A stretch of 64,000 bases of DNA from Owenia fusiformis. Taxonomy: Eukaryota > Annelida > Polychaeta > Sabellida > Oweniidae. Of this stretch, positions 56,881 to 64,000 are shown in pieces; position 1 is the first letter of the stretch; every line of letters starts with the position of its first letter. The notes beneath the pieces are model-generated. The model searched no databases and had not been told where the DNA came from. It saw nothing but the letters and a program-made list of their open reading frames with translations. A program made the translations under genes and the position numbers. The stretch covers positions 13,272,348 through 13,336,347 of the forward strand of contig CAIIXF020000006.1 in assembly GCA_903813345.2 (NCBI GenBank). Direction: 5' to 3'.

Positions 56881-57250
56881 CATAATAATAAAAACCTTCA
56901 CATTATTCATTCAACTCAGGCTACCTTAATTAAGTTTGGACATATGTGCTAATAACAAGAATTGATCAAGTGAGATGAATCTAAATCCCAAGTGGCAACT
57001 TCTTCATTCAATTTAATTTGTTAGCCATAGAAAGTTGACATTGAAAGCGAACTCTGTCCATGTTCAATAATGAACTTTCCAAAGAACTTGTACTTTAGAT
57101 GAAAGGTTAAACCCAAGTTAACTTGCAAAAAGCTTTTTGTAATGACATTTTATATTTTACTTTAGCAAAGTGCAGAACTATCCTCTGTATAGCAATGCAG
57201 AAATGTAATACAGAGTTACATATATACAGAGACTTCAGAAACCCAACATA
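56881..57250. other. non-coding stretch, nothing recognised
   Basis: No gene or repeat was recognised. Confidence 0.4.
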
Positions 57251-57254
57251 AAAG

Positions 57255-58640
57255 AACTTGTCATAGCATCTAGTACTGCAATACGTAAACTAAATACATA
57301 AACTATAAGTACTCCACATAGCATCTAGTACTGCAATACATAAACTAAAAGAACTCCACATAACATCCAGTACTGCAATACATAAACTATAAGAACTCCA
57401 CATAACATCCAGTACTGCAATACATAAACTAAAAGAACTCCACATAACATCCAGTACTGCAATACATAAACTAAAAGAACTCCACATAACATCCAGTACT
57501 GCAATACATAAACTAAAAGAACTCCACATAACATCCAGTACTGCAATACATAAACTAAAAGAACTCCACATAACATCCAGTACTGCAATACATAAACTAA
57601 AAGAACTCCACATAACATCCAGTACTGCAATACATAAACTAAAAGAACTCCACATAGCATCCAGTACTGCAATACATAAACTAAAAGAACTCCACATAGC
57701 ATCCAGTACTGCAATACATAAACTAAAAGAACTCCACATAACATCCAGTACTGCAATACATAAACTAAAAGAACTCCACATAACATCCAGCACTGTAATA
57801 TATAGACTAAAAGAACTCCACATAGCATCCAGTACTGCAATACATAAACTAAAAGAACTCCACATAACATCCAGTACTGCAATACATAAACTAAAAGAAC
57901 TCCACATAACATCCAGCACTGTAATATATAGACTAAAAGAACTCCACATAGCATCCAGTACTGCAATACATAAACTAAAAGAACTCCACATAACATCCAG
58001 TACTGCAATACATAAACTAAAAGAACTCCACATAGCATCCAGTACTGCAATACATAAACTAAAAGAACTCTACATAACATCCAGCACTGTAATATATAGA
58101 CTAAAAGAACTCCACATAGCATCCAGTACTGCAATACATAAACTAAAAGAACTCCACATAGCATCCAGTACTGCAATACATAAACTAAAAGAACTCTACA
58201 TAACATCCAGCACTGTAATATATAGACTAAAAGAACTCCACATAGCATCCAGTACTGCAATACATAAACTAAAAGAACTCCACATAGCATCCAGTACTGC
58301 AATACATAAACTAAAAGAACTCTACATAACATCCAGCACTGTAATATATAGACTAAAAGAACTCCACATAGCATCCAGTACTGCAATACACAAACTAAAA
58401 GAACTCCACATAGCATTCCAGTACTGCAATACATAAACTAAAAGAACTCCACATAGCATCCAGTACTGCAATATATACCAGTAGACTAAAAGAACAATAC
58501 CAGATCCAGTACAGCAATATAGAAACTAAAACAAAACTTGTCATAGCATCCAGTACTGCAATACATAAACTCTACTTAGCATACAGCACTTAAGTACATA
58601 ATCTCCAAGAACTCGACATAGTATCCAGTACTGCAAACCA
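57255..58640. repeat. 42 bp satellite, about 30 copies, 126 bp higher-order repeat
   Basis: Unit about ACTGCAATACATAAACTAAA plus AGAACTCCACATAACATCCAGT. A variant unit (CACTGTAATATATAGAC) starts at 57791, 57917, 58085, 58211 and 58337, spaced 126, 168, 126 and 126 bp, so three-unit blocks have been amplified. The edges are degenerate. A 42 bp period holds frame, which yields long open frames on the minus strand (up to 369 codons) that are not genes. Confidence 0.95.
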
Positions 58641-59212
58641 TAAACTATTAAGAACATGAAATAGTTTAATTGATTGATTATTGTTTTGTTTGCATGATTG
58701 AACCTCAATTAAAAAAAAACTTTCCTTCACTTTTTATGAATAAACAATAAATTTTCCTTTACTGTCTGGTTATTACGAGAATTTCATCCAAATTCCTTTT
58801 TAATAACACCACGCAAACTTATAAATTTCCAATGTAATTTGTGTGAAGTAGAAAGAAAGAATCAATAAGGAAGGTTCCAGGCCATCAAGTAAGCCTCAAA
58901 ATGAAGCAATATTGTGAAAAATGTCAATTTTGCACGGAATTTGTGTCAATAAGTCAACAAGCAAGATTATGATTAATCAAATCTTTGCAAATCTAATGAA
59001 ACGTTCCTTTAATATAGACCTCAATCAATCTTATCTTCCAATTACGGGTCAAAAAAGCGATATTGTTAAAGAATTGGTTGCCAATAGCTTTTGTCCCATT
59101 ATACGCTCAATAAAACACTGTTAACAAATTACGACCTACTTTAGATTAATCTCCAAGAAACTGATTTTTTCATGTTTCAAGGTTAAATACATGAGAGAGA
59201 TTCAGTCTTTTG
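58641..59212. other. non-coding stretch, nothing recognised
   Basis: No gene or repeat was recognised. Confidence 0.4.
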
Positions 59213-59215
59213 TAA

Positions 59216-59367
59216 TGCCTGGGTCACATTTGCTCCATGGATCCAATCCATTGGCCGGCGCCTGGCCGATTGAGTGTTTTGCTCAATATTGTATTCAATT
59301 TTGAACAAAATACTCAAATACTCGGCAAGGCGCCGTTGTGAAAATCGGAGCATATGGGGCAAAGGCA
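59216..59367. mobile_element. 152 bp MITE, TGCCTGGGTCACATTTGCTC family, copy 2
   Basis: Begins like the copy at 42495 and ends with a diverged inverse (CGGAGCATATGGGGCAAAGGCA). TAA is duplicated at 59213-59215 and 59368-59370. The middle has TTGGCCGGCGCCTGGCC and the shared TTTTGAACAAAATACTCAA block. Confidence 0.8.
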
Positions 59368-59370
59368 TAA

Positions 59371-60156
59371 CTGCATTGTGCCATCATTATTTCATTCAAA
59401 AGATCAGTTGCTATGTTGTTGTTGATGGATAGATAGAGGGCAGTAGTGGTTTTGGTTGAGCAAGATACCTTTACATTCAGTTTGCTAAAAACTGACAAAA
59501 TGTCCAATTTTGGTAAAGCTAAATGAAAGGATTCTATCTCTAAATCCAAATAGTGTAGAATGAAATCTCTCTCTCTTTAAATAACCAAAATCTTACTTCT
59601 GAAAAAAGGTAACCTGTCAATCAGATATCTTTATTGACATTTTGAAATTATCATTTAAAACAGATGTCAATCTTTGACCAATGATCATGGATTTACACAA
59701 CACCCAATATCAGACAATGTCAAAACAACTGGCTTTTAATTATAATACGACATCGAAAGTGATATCCTGAAACTTATTAAAACAGTCAACGTGATAGATT
59801 GATTTCGTTTTTGTGATATATCAATAACATTTTCCAGAACTGGATAGGATCGGCAAGGCTCATCTTTCAAGGAGTTGCCATATTCATATCCTGCTAGTCT
59901 GGAAGCTAGAGGTCTCCTTTCAAAGACTATTTGCAGGACAGCTAGTATGGGTTTAAGCTCAGCTAGGACCATTTTACATTTTTAGAACACCCTCCTCCAC
60001 TACCTTGCTTACATCACAGATCAACTGCTATTGGGCTACAAGAGCAATGGTCATCTCTGGTTGGTAGGTCAAGTAAAGAGAACTACGTCATATATATCAA
60101 TAATTTTAACACATTAGCAAGGAATAATTTGATTTAATCCTAACAACCGTATGTTC
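59371..60156. other. non-coding stretch, nothing recognised
   Basis: No gene or repeat was recognised. Confidence 0.4.
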
Positions 60157-60290
60157 AGTCTACCCTGCACGGAGAGTCTAGTTATAAACTAATCTCTGCC
60201 TAGTATAGAGAAGATTACAGTTTAGCAGCCCCGCCCCAAAGATTGGTGCCTGTGACAGCCCGGGTAATAAATCATTTCAAATCTACCACC
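60157..60290 (+). repeat. dispersed repeat, TACCCTGC..AGAGTCT family, copy 3
   Basis: TACCCTGCACGGAGAGTCTA through ACAGTTTAGCAGCCCCGCCC to TCAAATCTACCACC. The last 70 bp are identical to copy 2 at 48354, and the first part is diverged (AATCTCTGCC). Confidence 0.7.
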
Positions 60291-61656
60291 CTGTGTCCTA
60301 ATGACATCTTTAAATATTTAATTGTCCATCTTCAATAGTACAGATGTTTCACCCTGATTCCCCTTTTATCACTTCACTGACGTTAATCAAAAACCTATTA
60401 TCTGATCTCAAAAATTGTTACCAGTCAAGCGTCTATATGAACTAAGGACTGTCTGTCTTCATGTCTTGACTCAGACTGTTCAATTATAACTTAAATCACT
60501 CATGCAAATCTTCAGATATATCTATATAACAGCTCTTATATTCATAGCAAGAATTCTAAAACCAAAAATATATAGAAAGCTATTGGCCTCTCCTTATTAT
60601 ATGCAGTTCAATTTATGGATGTAAAGATTATTTGACATCTCTATAAATCTTCAAAGAGGATGTAAATCCAGATACGAGAGTAATAAATCATAAATTCATT
60701 TTATACTCACCAATTCGACACACTTGTTACAAATCCTCTTGCAAGTGAATCCCGGGAAGCGAATTAACCAAGAAAACTTGCAAAATAAACATCAGTTCAT
60801 TCTCCCCAAGTTTCCTTCTATTTTTGAATGAAATGTCATGAATTTTAACATTTCTACAGATTGATCATTACTTTTTAGGCTTCGTGCATTTGTTTGCTTA
60901 TTCCTCACAAATTCACTGTATTTTCCCTCTAGTTTACAATTCAATAAAACTAAAGAATTGTTTTACTTACAAAATGTCAAGTGATCCTGTAGAAATTTCC
61001 CGCATCAGTTTCAATCACACTTCAGTGGCTTAATGTAGACGTCGAGTTCGGACTCAAGTAGATAGACCTGGACAATGCCTCGGAAACTTGTTTACTTTCA
61101 CTTCACAGGATGCCTGCAAATGACGGAATACCCGCTTATCTTATGTAAGTTAATCTAAAGAAAGTTAACACATGCTCCCCTGTTCCATTTGTTTTTTATC
61201 AAGCTGAATCATTTTTACAAATAATGTACAGTGCAAGTCAACATAAACATAGCATAACCAGGGGCTTATCCAGGCATGGCCAATTTGATAATGATACTTT
61301 ATCATTACAATTTTAATGGACATAAATCATCAAAATTATAAAGTATTTTTGTTTTGCCCCACGTGCCTCGTGCTTTACAATTCCCCTGATAACAATACCA
61401 TACTTGCAATTACAATCAACACTGATTGACAATATTCGTAATGGGATAATGCCAATTGAAGTTATTGCCAGAGATGCAGTTTTCATTATCATCAAGATCT
61501 ACTCCCTCCACATCCATCATAATCCTTGGTTAAAATACTCTGGGAAAAACCCTGAAGAAGTCTTGCATCTGATGTAAGGTACATGTATATTACTATCCTC
61601 AAACAGGTTTAAAGTACCACCCTAAAAAGGAAAATATAAGAATTAAAAATTGAAGA
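60291..61656. other. non-coding stretch with a dispersed-repeat copy
   Basis: About 60800-60960 carries the TTTGAATGAAATGTCATGAA family copy, with TTGCTTATTCCT and TTTACAATTCAATAAAAC blocks. Nothing else was recognised. Confidence 0.4.
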
Positions 61657-61662
61657 ACAATC

Positions 61663-62180
61663 CAGGGCTTGCATTAACGGCGTCCCGTACATGTTAAGGA
61701 CTCAAAAATAATTTGGAGGACGCAAAAATTGAAAATATTTCCGTTTTTTTGGAGGCAAATTTTTTTTAGGTCAATACTACAATGTGTTTACAACGATACC
61801 TAACATAAACAAATAATTATGATCTCTCACCTTTATTTGAATCGTAAATAAGGCTCAACATGTTGAGTATTTACAAATAATCATGATTCTCTCGAATTTT
61901 TTCGACTTTGTTTATTTTTAGATTTGAAACCATGACACGCCACAGTTTTTCCTATTCAGAAACAAATATTAGGTTATTCATGAAATAAAATGTATTCATT
62001 GTCGAATGAACGAACATGCATTTATTCAGTCTGTACTTAACGTTTACTTCCATTTTAAATTCGCGGCAAGAAATCAAAAACTGAAAAATAAGGGACACAC
62101 TTTTTTTTCAAAGGACACACTTTTTAAAAGAAAATTGCGTCCTTGGGACTCACAAATTTTCTAATCTAATGCAAGCGCTG
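61663..62180. mobile_element. 518 bp hAT-like non-autonomous element
   Basis: CAGGGCTTGCATTA at the left and TAATGCAAGCGCTG at the right are inverted with one mismatch. CAGNGNTTG ends are typical of hAT elements. ACAATC flanks both sides (61657-61662 and 62181-62186); an 8 bp hAT duplication with both edge bases changed is possible. Inner blocks GGACTCA and GGACGCAA are also inverted near the right end. No ORF. Confidence 0.65.
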
Positions 62181-62186
62181 ACAATC

Positions 62187-62809
62187 AATAAACACGACAG
62201 AAATACTTTTGATCTGAAAAGTACAAGTCTAGCTTGGCTTTTACTGCTCCTAGGGCCCTGCAGTTCCTAGTATGCTTGTATGTCAATATTACTGCATAAA
62301 TCAAGTACCAGCCTTTAATCTATAGGCTCAGATAACTTTTACTTAATCACTGTTTATGTAACACTTTTATTTTATTGATTCGCTTAACAGCGATAATTGT
62401 TTTTATTTCACTGCGGTGGCTTGATGTGTCATGTTGATTAAATGCAATATGTCACTAAAATCTCAACAAAAGAATATTTTGTTTAATAGGCAAGTAGAAA
62501 TTTTGAATAGTTTGTTAAAACCTTACATCAGATCAACCAATTGCATTAAAGATCACTTCGGTACATAGACCCAACCTCGTACATTTTTATGAAGGCCCCC
62601 ACAAAGTATGCACTGCCATTCGTACTTTGGAATGGGCTTGGACCATTCATGTGACCTTAGTCCCGCCTTTATTAGCTTATATGGCAAATCATCAAGGCAA
62701 CTGCCAAGTCATCAAATGATGTGATATCTAATTATCGAACATGACAGATTTCACAGATTTTCATGTGACAAGTAAATCTGATTGACTTTAAGTGAGTCAT
62801 GAAAAGAGA
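62187..62809. other. non-coding stretch, nothing recognised
   Basis: No gene or repeat was recognised. Confidence 0.4.
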
Positions 62810-62955
62810 AACAAGGCATTAACAAGCAAAATGTCACCACCTACCATTTGTTACAGATACCATCCACCGAACATGAATGCCAAATGCCGAACACCAACCA
62901 CAAAAAAGTTGATGACTATAACAATATGTCACCACTTGTGATGGTGATATAAAAA
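62810..62955 (+). repeat. dispersed repeat, CACCACCTGCCATTTGTTACAG family, copy 4
   Basis: The fullest copy: AAACAAGGCATTAACAAGC, TGTCACCACCTACCATTTGT, CCACCGAACATGAATGCC, CGAACACCAACCACAAAAAA, ACAATATGTCACCACTTGTG. Confidence 0.65.
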
Positions 62956-63640
62956 CAGGTTAAGTTACTCAGTATGAGAGTAAATTTCATTTCCATATAA
63001 AAAATGATAGCTTTCCATGCTCTAACACTTAATAACCCTTGATCTTATAATAATTTGTGAATTAAAAAAAACAAAGAAACAGTCAATCGCAAAGAACATT
63101 ATTATAACTGTATAACGATGACTAGTCTTGCTCAAAGAGTGTATCCACCCCCCCCCCCCCGTCACCTTCACTCTCTTTACCTGGCAGGGAGTACAGGGTC
63201 TTTTAAGCAAGACTAAACTCTGAAATGCAATTTACTTTTTACAAGTTGAACAAATACTACTAAACCATCAGTGGTTTGAAAATTGCTTCAAATCAGCCCT
63301 GTTAATCCAAAATCCCTCCCTACTAGAGTTACTGTATTGAATGTCATCATGCCTTTGAATAACATTTGCATTAGATCTACATGTTGATAAAAACCACAAA
63401 AGCTGCTTCAGTGGGAGGCACTACTTTTCTCTTGGGTAATTGACCTTGAGAGAATCAGATGCTTAAGTTTTTGCACACAAAAAATAGTCTCTTAATGTTT
63501 TATATGTCTCTGATTAGGCAGAATCAGATCTATAGGGGTTGACAAAATTAAAAGCAATATGTTCGACTGACCTTGTAATCGGATTCCTTACAATCTCAAA
63601 TATAATATCACCAAAAAGATCCACAACGTTATGAATTGGA
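62956..63640. other. non-coding stretch, nothing recognised
   Basis: A poly-C tract lies at about 63149-63160. No gene. Confidence 0.4.
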
Positions 63641-63689
63641 GAAGTTACATGCCCGGGGGGTTCACTATATATAAACCTTGACGGGGATC

Positions 63690-64000
63690 CTCGGCGCATG
63701 TGGGGTACCTTTTTCAACGTTTGGTATGGCAATGGACCCATATTTTAGGATTTGGTATGTGCCCGGAAATTTCTGACTTCTGAGGTATGACAATGGTCAG
63801 ACTTTTGCTCGTCTGGTATGAGAATGGTCGTTGTAGATACGTTACCTAACATTCGTGGTATGGCATTGGTCCAGTAGTTGCAAATTTGTATGACATTGAT
63901 CCTATATTTCATTTACTTTGAATTAAGGTATGGCATTGGTCCCATATTTGGACATTTGGTATGGCATTGGTCCCATAATTCGGCATTTGGTATGGCATTG
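63690..64000. repeat. tandem repeat, TTTGGTATGGCATTGGTCCC type, runs off window
   Basis: Seven or more units of TTTGGTATGGCATTGGTCCC plus ATATTNGGACA, about 37-50 bp apart, diverged on the left and close to perfect at the right edge. Preceded by a GCCCGGGGGGTTCACTATAT stretch (about 63650) that may be the end of a transposable element. The array continues beyond the window. Confidence 0.8.

Noticed and set aside
57290-58434. Overlapping 369- and 247-codon minus-strand open frames made of a 14-residue repeat
   Set aside because: They are translations of the 42 bp satellite, whose period is a multiple of three; two frames are open at once with no other coding sign.

Overview
This window is AT-rich eukaryotic (animal) DNA with no recognisable host protein-coding gene, rRNA gene, operon or CRISPR array. 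It looks like a repeat-dense intergenic or intronic stretch from a marine invertebrate. A lophotrochozoan such as a mollusc is my best guess. The basis is several elements with subterminal inverted repeats, 130-165 bp core tandem repeats, a 3' (ACGG)n microsatellite and a terminal hairpin, which is the architecture of the pearl/HINE elements known from bivalves. The organism assignment is inference.

Layout. 0.9-5.1 kb: two pearl/HINE-like elements and a minus-strand LINE fragment. 6.8-12.3 kb: a large imperfect palindrome (foldback element) split by a 4.8 kb Ty3/gypsy-type LTR retrotransposon. That element has 155 bp LTRs differing at one base, an ATGGG target-site duplication, PBS, PPT, a gag-protease-RT ORF and an RNase H-integrase ORF, and one frameshift near the RT/RNase H boundary. 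13.6-18.1 kb: a 25 bp minisatellite, a 55 bp deletion-derivative element, a 646 bp palindrome and a diverged pearl-like element. 19.4-23.4 kb: a TTA-flanked MITE, 23 bp and 28 bp tandem arrays, a LINE tail interrupted by a 662 bp PIF/Harbinger-type element, and a 207 bp MITE. 24.6-26.0 kb: a third pearl-like element. 27-31 kb: minisatellites, an inverted-repeat element with a hammerhead-like motif, and nested palindromes. 32.4-36.4 kb: CCATGG-rich palindromes, a MITE with 9 bp target duplications and a 168 bp hairpin. 37.9-40.9 kb: a 2.9 kb terminal-inverted-repeat element with a 5 bp target duplication and a 655 bp internal palindrome. 42.5-48.3 kb: small MITEs, a fourth complete pearl-like element with different termini, and a 1.43 kb PIF/Harbinger-type element packed with CCAACGCT-like iterations. 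50-56.9 kb: a chimeric pearl fragment, a tRNA-derived SINE or tRNA pseudogene, and a LINE 3' end. 57.25-58.64 kb: a 42 bp satellite with 126 bp higher-order periodicity. 59-64 kb: further MITEs, dispersed-repeat copies and a tandem array running off the right edge.

The only substantial protein-coding capacity is the gypsy element, whose two ORFs carry all the usual catalytic residues. The rest is mostly non-autonomous DNA transposons. They depend on enzymes encoded elsewhere and are recognisable here by matching termini and target-site duplications. All boundaries were read by eye from direct sequence comparison. Superfamily assignments rest on duplication length and terminal sequence, not on a database search.
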